From: JAOTZA01 sp965224065
Lineage (GTDB): Bacteria; Acidobacteriota; Thermoanaerobaculia; Multivoradales; JAHEKO01
DNA length: 64,000 nt
Direction: 5' to 3'
Assembly (NCBI GenBank): GCA_965224065.1
Contig: CBDCYF010000005.1
Span: forward strand, 372,001 to 436,000
Shown here piece after piece: positions 33,281-41,800 of this stretch. The stretch's first letter is position 1, and each line of letters begins with the position of its first letter. The notes beneath the pieces are model-generated. The model was given only the letters and a program-made list of their open reading frames with translations, did no database searches and was not told the DNA's origin. Both the position numbers and the translations under genes were made by a program.

Positions 33281-33362
33281 GAGGCCCCCTTTCCCTGGTT
33301 GTTCAAAGCAGTCTCGAGATTATCATTGAGTCACTGGTCGGGTCTGTAAGTAGGATGGTCTT

Positions 33363-34352
33363 GTGACTCTCACAGGGCATGTGCGAACGGTCGGGAATCT
33401 ACTTGTCCGCGGTGTGCGAACGGTCGAGCCTCCACCGTCGGTTTTCTGGAAAACCTCGCTCGAGGATCCCGTCGCGGGAACGGTGCCGCTCAGCGGACGG
33501 CTCGCCGTTCCCACGGATGCCGACACCCTGCTGATTCTGGTGCACGGGCTCGGTGGATCGAGTGAGAGAGGGTACATGTGTGAGATGGCCCAGACCGCTT
33601 GGTCCCTGGGGGTGGCTTCGTTGCGGCTTAACCTGCGTGGGGCGGATCGCAAGGGAAGCGACTTTTATCACGGTGGACTGACCGATGACTTGCACGCCGC
33701 GATCGCCGACGAAGATCTCGCCGGGTTCGAACATGTCGTCTGCCTGGGCTTCTCGCTCGGGGGCCACATGGTCCTGCGGTTTGGTACCGAGGCCCGGGAC
33801 GCTCGGGTGCGCGCGGTTGCCGGAATCTGCGCGCCGCTCGATCTGGGCGCCGGAGCGTGGGCGATCGACGGCGCGGCGCTGGGCGTCTACCGGTTCTATT
33901 TGCTGCGTGGGCTCAAAGCGATGTACCGCGGTTTGGTCGCGTCGGGCGGTATTCGACCGGACGAAAGTCAAACCCGGTGTGCCCTGGCGGCGCGTACCTT
34001 GCGGGACTGGGATGCCGCTACCGTGGTCCCTCGGTTTGGTTTTCGCGATGTGGACGACTACTACGAGAGAGCGAGCGTCGGCCCTCGGATTCACGAGCTG
34101 CGCGTACCCGGTCTTCTGCTGGCGGTCCCCGGTGACCCGATGGTCCCGGCGGCGGCGATCCGCGCTTTCGCGGATCCGGCGCGCCCGACTCATTTGACGC
34201 TCCGCTGGACAGAGAGCGGCGGTCATCTGGCCTTGCCGCGCCGGGTCGACCTCGGGATGGCCGGTTCCACGCGCTGGAGGGTTCAGGTGCTTCGCTGGCT
34301 GCTTGCGGCTGCAAATAGCCCTGGCGATAGACTCGCCCGCGGTGAACGGTAG
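33363..34352 (+). CDS. YheT-type alpha/beta hydrolase
   Basis: 329 residues. LLILVHGLGGSSERGYM is the oxyanion segment; nucleophile elbow GFSLGG (serine about residue 139); acid and His regions LLLAVPGDPMVPAAAI and ESGGHLAL complete the triad. This is the AB-hydrolase-4 (YheT/EMB8) group of serine hydrolases, whose substrates are mostly lipids or unknown esters. GTG start at 33363 after AGGA. It overlaps the following membrane-protein gene by 11 bases. Confidence 0.85.
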   Translation: MTLTGHVRTVGNLLVRGVRTVEPPPSVFWKTSLEDPVAGTVPLSGRLAVPTDADTLLILVHGLGGSSERGYMCEMAQTAWSLGVASLRLNLRGADRKGSDFYHGGLTDDLHAAIADEDLAGFEHVVCLGFSLGGHMVLRFGTEARDARVRAVAGICAPLDLGAGAWAIDGAALGVYRFYLLRGLKAMYRGLVASGGIRPDESQTRCALAARTLRDWDAATVVPRFGFRDVDDYYERASVGPRIHELRVPGLLLAVPGDPMVPAAAIRAFADPARPTHLTLRWTESGGHLALPRRVDLGMAGSTRWRVQVLRWLLAAANSPGDRLARGER

Positions 34353-34755
34353 CGAACGCTGGCTTGCCTTTCTGCTGCGCCTGGGAGGTGTCCTGACCGG
34401 ATCCGCCCTGGTCGCCGTCTTCCTGCCCGAAAGCACGATGGCTTCTATCCACCGGTGGTTGGGCCTGGGCGAGCTCGCGCCCGGGCCGATGACCAACTAC
34501 CTCACGCGCTCGCTCTCGGCGATGTACGCGTTTCACGGCGGACTTCTCTTGGTTCTCTCGACCGACGTCAGGCGTTTTCGCCGGGTGATCGTGTTTGTGG
34601 GTTGGGCGACGTTTGCCCTGGGACTCGTGTTGCTCGGCGTGGACCTACACGCCGGTCTGCCGTCTTGGTGGGTTTGGAGCGAGGGGCCTTGGGCGGCGGG
34701 GATCGGTATCGTCCTGGTGCGGCTGGCGGCCGGAGTGCGGCGCGAGTCGGGCTAA
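34342..34755 (+). CDS. Four-helix membrane protein, hypothetical
   Basis: 137 residues from the GTG at 34342 (VNGSERW); a longer frame from 34303 is possible. Four hydrophobic segments: AFLLRLGGVLTGSALVAVF, MYAFHGGLLLVLSTD, VIVFVGWATFALGLVLLGVDL and WAAGIGIVLVRLAAGV. Resembles small DUF4345-like membrane proteins; no catalytic motif. Its TAA overlaps the stop of the convergent gene at 34752. Confidence 0.65.
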   Translation: MNGSERWLAFLLRLGGVLTGSALVAVFLPESTMASIHRWLGLGELAPGPMTNYLTRSLSAMYAFHGGLLLVLSTDVRRFRRVIVFVGWATFALGLVLLGVDLHAGLPSWWVWSEGPWAAGIGIVLVRLAAGVRRESG

Positions 34756-35576
34756 TCCGATCGTCTCTCGAGAAACCGTTCGAACGCGCGCCGTTTGCGC
34801 CACAGATAGGTTCGCGCCAGGAATCTCATCTTCCACCCGTCGAGGCGCGAGGCCTCGCGGCGGGCTTGCTCGAACCAGTCGCCGACTCGCTCGGCCTCGG
34901 CGTCGACCCACTTCTCGAGCGCCGGAGTCTCGAGTGGGACCCCCTCAAGGGAGATCCCGTATTTCTCGAGATCCTCTGCGGGGATGTTGATGATCCGGTC
35001 GCCGAGATCGTCCTCGAGATCGATCAGGTTGTCCGCCTTGAGATAGGCCAGGCTGGATAGACGGAGAAAGGAGTCGGTCAGCTCTGTGTCGCGGTCGACA
35101 AAATGCGCGAGAAAACGAATGGAGGTCGCCCCGACCTTGACCGCGTGCTCGGCCAGTGTCGCCCCGTCGAGAGCCTTGCCCTTTCTTCGGACGTCAAAGC
35201 TCATCGTGTCCATGATGTCCGTCAGGATCGGCTCGAGCCGCGCGCCCTTCACCCGGTCCCAGGCAAAGAGGTAGTAGCCAAACCGGGTAGGGTGGGGAAG
35301 CTGATGCGGCGCAACGGAGTCCGGTGGTTGGCCACGGTACACTCGTTTCATCAAGTCGAGCTGCGCGTCGAGGAGTGTCAGAGCGCGTTCCGGCCGGGGG
35401 TCGATATCGACAATGTCGTCGATGCACTTGACATAGGAGAACCCCAGCAGGCAGTAACGCCACTCCCGGCCCAGCAGCAGCCGGTAAAAAAGGCGGGCGA
35501 GGTGAAAGTGCTTCTCGTTGGCCGCCTCGTAGGCCTCGCGCAGCACGGAATCCGGTAACGCCGGATGAGTTGCCAT
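34752..35576 (-). CDS. Squalene/phytoene synthase-like protein
   Basis: 274 residues using the ATG at 35576. The frame is open farther upstream but there would collide with the divergent gene at 35749 and loses family similarity. Two Asp-rich regions typical of head-to-head prenyl synthases are visible: YVKCIDDIVDID (about residues 48-59) and DNLIDLEDDLGDRIINIP (about 190-207). Conserved helices between them (FRFLAHF-like, SSLAYLKA) agree. It probably condenses or rearranges a prenyl diphosphate; product unknown. Transcribed divergently from the Cfa-type gene. Confidence 0.75.
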   Translation of the reverse strand: MATHPALPDSVLREAYEAANEKHFHLARLFYRLLLGREWRYCLLGFSYVKCIDDIVDIDPRPERALTLLDAQLDLMKRVYRGQPPDSVAPHQLPHPTRFGYYLFAWDRVKGARLEPILTDIMDTMSFDVRRKGKALDGATLAEHAVKVGATSIRFLAHFVDRDTELTDSFLRLSSLAYLKADNLIDLEDDLGDRIINIPAEDLEKYGISLEGVPLETPALEKWVDAEAERVGDWFEQARREASRLDGWKMRFLARTYLWRKRRAFERFLERRSD

Positions 35577-35748
35577 ACGAATACTCGAGGGTGGGGCCTC
35601 CGGAACCGCGCGACTCGACCCGGGTGCGCGTGAGCCCCTGAGAACCGCGACACGGTACCACGCGAACTCCAGACAAGGGCCGGGACGCGTATAAACTCCT
35701 GGCGTTCGAGGTCGTCGCCGTCCGGCGACCGGTTCCCTCAGAAACGAC

Positions 35749-37074
35749 GTGCCGAGCCTCTTCTCCAAACAGCGCCGCCTGGCAGCGGGCCGAGCCCTTT
35801 TCGAACAACTGCGGGGCGCGTTCGGCGTCGACTTCTCGGTTCGTCTGTGGGACGGCTCGGTGATCCCCGCCGCGACCGAGACCGGCTCCCGGTTCGAGCT
35901 CGTGGTCACCGACCCCGGGGTTCTCGGCTCCCTCCTGCGGCGGCCTACCGGTGAGAACCTGCTGGAGCGATACGCCACGGGTCAGCTCGAGATTCGAGGC
36001 GGCAGCGTCGTGGGATTTGGCGATCTGCTGGGCGGCATGAAGCGGTCGTCCAAATCCAAAAAGATCGGCAAGTGGCGTCTCTTGCGCGCGGCATTTCCGC
36101 TTCTCCTGACGCGGGCTCCCAAGGCCGCGATCGATCGCCGATTCGAGTCCGACGCCAGCGGAGAGGATCCCGGGAAGAGAAGCAATCCGGACCTCATTGG
36201 TTTCCATTACGATCTGGACAACGCCAACAAGTTTTTCCCGCTCTTTCTGGATCCCGAGCTCCTCTATTCCTGCGCTTACTACACCGATTGGGGGCACGCG
36301 CTCGAGCGGGCGCAGCTCGACAAGCTCGAGTTGATCTGCCGTAAGCTGCGGCTCGAGACCGGCAACACCCTGCTGGACGTCGGGTGCGGTTGGGGGGCCC
36401 TCATCTGCTACGCCGCGCAACACTACGGGGTGCGCGCGCGCGGCATCACCCTGTCCCGGGCGCAGGCGGAGTTTGTCGAGGAGAAGATCCGCAAAGGCGG
36501 GCTGGAGGACCGGGTCAGCGTCGAAGTCCTGGATTACCGGGATGCGCGCGGATCCTATGATCGAGTGGTCAGTGTGGCCATGCTCGAGCATGTCGGCGTG
36601 GACAATCTCCAGGGCTACTTTGACCGCCTCCACGACTTGCTCGACGACCAGGGCGTTCTGATGGTCCATGGGATCGCCAATCGGGCCAAACGGGAGGGGT
36701 GGGAAGGGCGCCGTCTGTCGGCCGAGATGAGGCTGGCCCAGAAGTACCTGCTGCCGGGGCTGGAGCTTGCGGATATCGGTCATGTCTTGTCGATGATGCA
36801 GATCAGCGGCTTCGAGATTCACGATGTCGAAGGTCTGCGGGAGCACTACGAGCGAACCTCTCGCGAGTGGTGCGAGCGCCTGTACGAGCGGCGGGAGGAA
36901 GCCATTGCCCTGGTGGGGGAGCAGCGCTACCGCCTCGACTCGCTCTGTTTCGCGGGCATGGCATGGAGCTTTCACAGTGGGTCGAATTCGCTGTACCAGG
37001 TCGTGGCCAGCCGGAGGCGGCGGGGCGCCTCGCCGCTGCCGCCGACTCGGGCCGACCTGTACCGGAACGCCTGA
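35749..37074 (+). CDS. Cyclopropane-fatty-acyl-phospholipid synthase-type methyltransferase
   Basis: 441 residues. An N-terminal lipid-binding domain (FSVRLWDGSVIPAATETG; LLERYATGQLEIRGG) precedes a SAM-dependent core with LLDVGCGWGAL (residues 208-217). Family marks include LFLDPELLYSCAYY, VSVAMLEHVG and YLLPGLELADIGHVL, which line the acyl site. It transfers a methylene or methyl group to unsaturated membrane lipids. GTG start at 35749. Stand-alone gene, divergent from the prenyl-synthase-like gene. Confidence 0.92.
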   Translation: MPSLFSKQRRLAAGRALFEQLRGAFGVDFSVRLWDGSVIPAATETGSRFELVVTDPGVLGSLLRRPTGENLLERYATGQLEIRGGSVVGFGDLLGGMKRSSKSKKIGKWRLLRAAFPLLLTRAPKAAIDRRFESDASGEDPGKRSNPDLIGFHYDLDNANKFFPLFLDPELLYSCAYYTDWGHALERAQLDKLELICRKLRLETGNTLLDVGCGWGALICYAAQHYGVRARGITLSRAQAEFVEEKIRKGGLEDRVSVEVLDYRDARGSYDRVVSVAMLEHVGVDNLQGYFDRLHDLLDDQGVLMVHGIANRAKREGWEGRRLSAEMRLAQKYLLPGLELADIGHVLSMMQISGFEIHDVEGLREHYERTSREWCERLYERREEAIALVGEQRYRLDSLCFAGMAWSFHSGSNSLYQVVASRRRRGASPLPPTRADLYRNA

Positions 37075-37201
37075 GGCGCACACGGCCCCCGGCCCCTCGG
37101 TGGCCGGTTAGGCGCCAAGGTGGCGAAAGGCGGCCCAGCGGCGCGGCCGGAACAGATACGCTCTGTGCTATAAGAGTGGCTGTTATCGTCCAGAGAAGAC
37201 C

Positions 37202-37672
37202 GTGCCCGACGATTTTCCGACCATCCTGCGCAACGCTCGAATCGCCGATCTGGACCTCCAACGGCCTTGCAGAGCCGCGTCCGAGACCCGTCTCGACGAG
37301 GCGCACCGCCTGCTGGACGAGCGGCATCCGGGCGCCCTGGTGGTCTGTGAGGACGATCGGCCGGTCGGGATCTTCACCGATCGCGACGTGCTCTATCGGA
37401 CCGCCCTCGAGGAGCTGCCGGGGGACACGTCGCTCGGCGAGTTGATGACTCCCGATCCCACCACACTCGATTCCGGCGCGCCGCTTACCGACGCCATCGA
37501 GGCGATGATCCGGGGAGGACTGCGCCACATCCCGCTGGTCGACGGCGGCCGTCTCGTCGGGATCGTGTCCAGCCGGGACGTCCTCAAGTTCATCGCCGCC
37601 CACTTTCCCGAGTCCGTCCTCAATTTGCCTCCGCGCCTCCACCAGACCCTCAGAAGGCCCGAGGGCGGGTAG
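37202..37672 (+). CDS. CBS-domain-pair protein
   Basis: 156 residues, essentially two CBS modules: AHRLLDERHPGALVVCEDDRPVGIFTDRDV (two pieces) and LTDAIEAMIRGGLRHIPLVDGGRLVGIVSSRDVL. CBS pairs bind adenosine nucleotides. GTG start at 37202. It is directly followed, 14 bases later, by another CBS protein with a zinc ribbon, so both are probably co-expressed regulators. Confidence 0.88.
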   Translation: MPDDFPTILRNARIADLDLQRPCRAASETRLDEAHRLLDERHPGALVVCEDDRPVGIFTDRDVLYRTALEELPGDTSLGELMTPDPTTLDSGAPLTDAIEAMIRGGLRHIPLVDGGRLVGIVSSRDVLKFIAAHFPESVLNLPPRLHQTLRRPEGG

Positions 37673-37686
37673 GGGACAAATCCGCG

Positions 37687-38205
37687 ATGCGTTGCCCTAA
37701 CTGCGAATTCGACAACATCCCGGGCGTGGATCTGTGCGAGGAGTGCGGCTCCGACTTGGCGGGTCTCGATCTCCCCGAGGCTTCGCGTGGCATCTCGGGA
37801 CGCCTGTTGAGCGATCGAATCGGGGGTCTGCCGCTGGCGCCGACGGTGGCCGTCGGGCCGCAGGCCACCGCGGCCGAGGCGATCCAGAGGATGCGGGAGG
37901 AGCGGCAGGGCTACGCCCTGGTTCTGGACGACGAACGCCGCCTCGAGGGAATCTTCACCGAATACGATGTTCTGAGACGGGTTCTGGGTCGGAATCTCGA
38001 CCCTCGAAACACCGTTGTCTCGGAGGTCATGACGCCTGCCCCCGTGACTTTGGAGCCGGATGACCCGCCGGCGTACGCCATCCACCGCATGGTGGCCGAG
38101 GGGTTCCGCCACTTGCCGATCGCCGACGGCGGGTCGCTGGTGGGCCTGCTGTCGATCCGAGGCGTGCTGAGATATATGCAGGACGATGTTCTCGACTCCG
38201 GCTGA
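37687..38205 (+). CDS. Zinc-ribbon plus CBS-pair protein
   Basis: 172 residues. N-terminal zinc ribbon CPNCEFDNIPGVDLCEECGS (residues 3-22, CxxC...CxxC) is followed by two CBS modules (AEAIQRMREERQGYALVLDD … IFTEYDVL; AYAIHRMVAEGFRHLPIADG … LLSIRGVL). Likely an energy-sensing adaptor; the ribbon may bind protein or nucleic acid. Paralogous in its CBS part to the preceding gene. Confidence 0.88.
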   Translation: MRCPNCEFDNIPGVDLCEECGSDLAGLDLPEASRGISGRLLSDRIGGLPLAPTVAVGPQATAAEAIQRMREERQGYALVLDDERRLEGIFTEYDVLRRVLGRNLDPRNTVVSEVMTPAPVTLEPDDPPAYAIHRMVAEGFRHLPIADGGSLVGLLSIRGVLRYMQDDVLDSG

Positions 38206-38224
38206 CGGCGCGGCCGGTCGAAGT

Positions 38225-39475
38225 ATGGCTTTTTTTCGATTGGCTAGACGATTTGCGTTCTGGGACGTTAATCTCTTCAAGGGAAGAGGTTTGCGCGGTT
38301 TGTTTCGATCCGGACACAGTGTTGAGAGCCGTTGCGGCGGCGCGGCCCTGATGGTTCTGCTGGCCTTCGGCGCCGTGCTGGTGGGTCCACCTGCCGGTGA
38401 AGCGACGAGCTTTGTGATGATCTCGGACCGCGATCTGGCCGAGCAGGCGCCGCTGATTGCCGAGGTCTCGGTATTTGGCGTCAGTGCGGCGCCGATAACC
38501 GGAACCCCCTCCACGGACTACCTGGTGTTTGTCGAGCGGCTTCTCAAGGGCTCGATGTCCGGCTCGGCGGTGGTTGTGAGGGTTGCCGGCGGCATCGGCC
38601 CGGACGGCTACGGCCTGCGGATTGATGGCGCGCCGAGCTTTCGTGAGGGCGATCGCGCCATCTTGTTTCTCGTGCCGCGAGCCGACGGCACTTACGCCAT
38701 CCTCCATTTGATGCTGGGTGCGTTCCATCGGGTCGAGCTCGGGGGCCGTGATCTGGCCATACGGGACCTTTCCGGGGCCACGGCGCTGGGTGAGGCGGTG
38801 GATCCCGGTCGAGTCGACCTGCCCCGCGACGCCCGGAGTTTTTCCGAATGGTTGACCGACCTCGTCGTCGGGGTCGAACGCAAATCGGACTATTTTGTCG
38901 AGGAAGTCGCGGTAGAGGAGTGGACCCCCGATCGGCCGGCCCGGCGCCGGCTGGCCTGGGCGCAGACACTGGCCGGGGAACCGGTGCGGTGGCGCTGGGA
39001 CGGCAGGGGGTTCAACGGCCGCGGTGCCGGACGCCGCGCGATCGTCGAGGCGATGCGCTCGTGGAACGGCCTCGGAGAGCCGGAAGTGAGTTTCCGGTTG
39101 CGCGGGACGACCCGGTCGCGGCGGGGGCTCGAACGGCGGGACGGTCGCAACACGGTCCTGTTCAACGACCCGAACGACTGGCTGCCCGGTCGCTTTAGTT
39201 GCGCTTCCGGTGGGATCCTGGCGGTCTCCGGGCCGTGGTTCGACGCCCGCCAGAGTCTCGACACCGGCTACAACGGGCGGCGGATCCACCGCATCTTGGA
39301 GGCCGACGTGGTCACCAACAACGGCTCTCAGTGTTTTTTCTCCGGCAAAGACCGGGATCGGGCCGCGCGGGTGCTGGCCCACGAGCTGGGCCATTCGGTG
39401 GGTTTTGGCCACTCCGCGGATCCCGGTTCCCTGATGTTCGCGCTTTCCGAGCCCGCGACCCACCGGGACCCTTGA
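38225..39475 (+). CDS. Secreted matrixin-like (metzincin) metalloprotease
   Basis: 416 residues from the ATG at 38225; an in-frame ATG at 38186 overlaps the previous gene. After a basic lead and hydrophobic segment (AALMVLLAFGAVLVGPPAGEA) comes a ~130-residue beta domain, and then a protease domain near the C-terminus with HELGHSVGFGH (zinc motif HExxHxxGxxH, about residues 389-399) and a Met-turn SLMF. It should be exported and zinc-dependent. The N-terminal region resembles domains found on other secreted acidobacterial proteases; substrate unknown. Confidence 0.8.
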   Translation: MAFFRLARRFAFWDVNLFKGRGLRGLFRSGHSVESRCGGAALMVLLAFGAVLVGPPAGEATSFVMISDRDLAEQAPLIAEVSVFGVSAAPITGTPSTDYLVFVERLLKGSMSGSAVVVRVAGGIGPDGYGLRIDGAPSFREGDRAILFLVPRADGTYAILHLMLGAFHRVELGGRDLAIRDLSGATALGEAVDPGRVDLPRDARSFSEWLTDLVVGVERKSDYFVEEVAVEEWTPDRPARRRLAWAQTLAGEPVRWRWDGRGFNGRGAGRRAIVEAMRSWNGLGEPEVSFRLRGTTRSRRGLERRDGRNTVLFNDPNDWLPGRFSCASGGILAVSGPWFDARQSLDTGYNGRRIHRILEADVVTNNGSQCFFSGKDRDRAARVLAHELGHSVGFGHSADPGSLMFALSEPATHRDP

Positions 39476-39526
39476 TCGCCGCCTTAGCTTGCGGCACAAT
39501 CGAAGGTCGCTCTAAAGCCTCCTTCG

Positions 39527-40879
39527 ATGCTCGACACCGCCCAAAAAACCACCTCTCTGCCGCATAGCGAAGAGTCCGAGCGAGCCGTTCTCTCCGGAGC
39601 GTTGCTCGACGGGACGGTGTTTCCGCTGCTCTCGGCTCGGCTCTCGATCGAGGACTTCTACTCGCAGAAAAACCGCGCCGTGTACGAGGCGATGTTGCAG
39701 GTCGAGGCGTCCAGCACGCCGATCGACCTGCGCACCGTCCAGGCGGCGCTCGAGCAGCTTGGCAAGCTCGACGCCGTGGGGGGGGTGGCCTATCTGGCCA
39801 GCCTCGATCTGGCGCTGCCCGACCTGGGGCGAATCGAGAGCTATATCGAGATCGTCAAGGAGCGCTCGGTGCGCCGGCGGCTGATCGATGCCTGCGGCGA
39901 CATCACCCGAGATTGTCTCGACGGCGGCCTGGTGGCCCAGGAGGCTCTGGGCAGGGCCGAGCAGGCGATTCTCGGGCTGGGGGAGGAGGCGATCCAGCGG
40001 GGCTTTATCCCGCTGTCGCAGATCTTCCCGGAGACCCTGGCCGATCTCGAGGAGCGACCGGCCAGCGGTCTCATCGGCCTGCCGACCGGATTCACCGACT
40101 TTGACGAAAAGACCCGTGGGCTCAACAAGGCCAACCTGGTCATCATCGCAGGCCGGCCGGGCATGGGAAAGACCAGCCTGGCGCTCAACATCGCTCAACA
40201 CATCGCGGTGCGGGAGAACAAGGCGGTCGGCATCTTCTCGCTGGAGATGAGCCACCAAGAGCTCGCGCTACGCGTTCTCTCGGCCGAGGCCGACGTGCCG
40301 TTTGGTCCGCTCCGATCGGGGCACCTGTCGAGCCGTCAGTGGAGCCAGGTCGTCCAGAAGGTTCGGTCGATCTCGGCGGCGCCGCTCTATATCGACGACT
40401 CGGCCAGCCCGACGCTTCTGGAGGTCGCGTCCAAGGCCCGGCGGCTGCGGGCGGAGCGGCGGCTCGAGCTGCTGATCGTGGACTATCTCCAGCTCATGCA
40501 GGCCGGAGGACGGTACGAGAACCGCAACTTGGAGATCTCGGCGATCACACGCGGCTTGAAGCAACTGGCCAAGGAGCTCGACATCCCTGTGATCGCGCTG
40601 TCTCAGCTCTCGCGGATGCCCGAAAGACGGGGTAGCGACCGGCGGCCGCAGTTGGCCGATCTGCGCGAATCGGGCTCGATCGAGCAGGACGCGGACCTGG
40701 TGGCCTTTATCTACCGCGACGAGGTGTACAACCCGGAGACCGAGGAGCCGGGAGTGGCGGAGCTGATCCTGGCCAAGCACAGAAACGGCGAGACCGGGAC
40801 CGTGCGGCTAGTGTTTCTCGGCGAGCAGACGCGTTTTGCCAACTACGCGCCGGAGTCCCGCGGCCCGGCGCCATTCTGA
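39527..40879 (+). CDS. dnaB: Replicative DNA helicase
   Basis: 450 residues, normal length. The N-terminal DnaG-binding domain (EESERAVLSGALLDG, YEAMLQVEASSTPIDL, VGGVAYLASL) is followed by a RecA-type core: Walker A AGRPGMGKTS (from residue 208), Walker B LELLIVDYLQLM, VIALSQLSR, and arginine-finger region RESGSIEQDADLVAFIYR. It unwinds DNA at the fork as a hexamer. No intein. Single gene, with purC convergent at its end. Confidence 0.97.
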   Translation: MLDTAQKTTSLPHSEESERAVLSGALLDGTVFPLLSARLSIEDFYSQKNRAVYEAMLQVEASSTPIDLRTVQAALEQLGKLDAVGGVAYLASLDLALPDLGRIESYIEIVKERSVRRRLIDACGDITRDCLDGGLVAQEALGRAEQAILGLGEEAIQRGFIPLSQIFPETLADLEERPASGLIGLPTGFTDFDEKTRGLNKANLVIIAGRPGMGKTSLALNIAQHIAVRENKAVGIFSLEMSHQELALRVLSAEADVPFGPLRSGHLSSRQWSQVVQKVRSISAAPLYIDDSASPTLLEVASKARRLRAERRLELLIVDYLQLMQAGGRYENRNLEISAITRGLKQLAKELDIPVIALSQLSRMPERRGSDRRPQLADLRESGSIEQDADLVAFIYRDEVYNPETEEPGVAELILAKHRNGETGTVRLVFLGEQTRFANYAPESRGPAPF

Positions 40880-40886
40880 CGCGCTT

Positions 40887-41780
40887 CTAGAGCTCGGGAT
40901 CGCGGCCGGTGATCCGCCGGAAGGCCTCGAGATACCGCTCCCGCGTGCCCTCGATGACCTCGGGCGGCAGAGGCGGTGGTGGCGACTCGTGATCCCAGCC
41001 GGTCTCGTCGAGCCAGTTGCGGACAAATTGCTTGTCGAACGACACGGGCTCGTTGCCGGGTTGCCAGGCACCGGCTTCCCAGAACCGAGACGAGTCGGGC
41101 GTGAGGACCTCGTCGATCAGCAGCAAGCCGTCGCCATCGAGGCCAAATTCGAACTTGGTGTCCGCCAGCAACAGACCGACCTCCTCGAGCCGGGACGAGC
41201 CGGCGGAGTAGAGGTCGAGCGTCAGGCGCTCGAGCTCGTCGGAGCGCTCCCGGCCCAAGGACTCGATCATCGCCGAGACCGGCACGTTTTCATCGTGCCC
41301 GGTTTCGGCCTTTGTCGCCGGGGTGAAGATCGGCTCGGGTAGGCGGTCGGCCTTCACCAGACCCTGCGGCAGCCGGATCCCGCAGACCTCGCCACCGGCG
41401 GTGTATTCGCGATAGCCGCTGCCGGCGAGAAATCCGCGAGCCACGCACTCGAACGGGACGACGTGGGCCTTGCGGGCCAGAACCGAGCGCCCGCGCAGCA
41501 CGTCGCCGTGGCGGGCGGCCGCCGCTGGATACTCGGCGGGGTTGTCGGTCACCAGGTGGTTGCGGATCCGTCCGGAGAACCGTTCGAGCCAGTAGTTGGT
41601 GAGCTGATTGAGGATCTTGCCCTTCTCCGGGATTCCCGGATCCAGGATGTGATCGTAGGCCGAGATCCGGTCGGTGGCGACGATCAGGAGATGCTCGCCG
41701 AGGTCGTAGAGATCTCGTACCTTGCCGCGTCGAGGGGATGGCAGGCCGGCGAGGTCGGTGGCGGCGACGGTTCGATCCAT
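40887..41780 (-). CDS. purC: Phosphoribosylaminoimidazole-succinocarboxamide synthase
   Basis: 297 residues from the ATG at 41780; the longer frame is low-complexity and not family-like. Purine synthesis step joining CAIR with aspartate. Family motifs: GKVRDLYDLGEHLLIVATDRISAYD (two parts), PEKGKILNQLTNYW, PFECVARGFLAGSGYREY, LADTKFEFG and IDEVLTPDSSRFW. The length is the longer, yeast-like class of PurC. The next minus-strand gene upstream ends 20 bases before it. Confidence 0.95.
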   Translation of the reverse strand: MDRTVAATDLAGLPSPRRGKVRDLYDLGEHLLIVATDRISAYDHILDPGIPEKGKILNQLTNYWLERFSGRIRNHLVTDNPAEYPAAAARHGDVLRGRSVLARKAHVVPFECVARGFLAGSGYREYTAGGEVCGIRLPQGLVKADRLPEPIFTPATKAETGHDENVPVSAMIESLGRERSDELERLTLDLYSAGSSRLEEVGLLLADTKFEFGLDGDGLLLIDEVLTPDSSRFWEAGAWQPGNEPVSFDKQFVRNWLDETGWDHESPPPPLPPEVIEGTRERYLEAFRRITGRDPEL

Positions 41781-41800
41781 GCCGTTTTCTACCACGGCTG

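Noticed and set aside
35194..37083. Very long minus-strand open frame (over 600 codons)
   Set aside because: It runs antisense through the Cfa-type gene and overlaps the prenyl-synthase-like gene out of frame; composition is that of a GC-rich shadow frame without family motifs.
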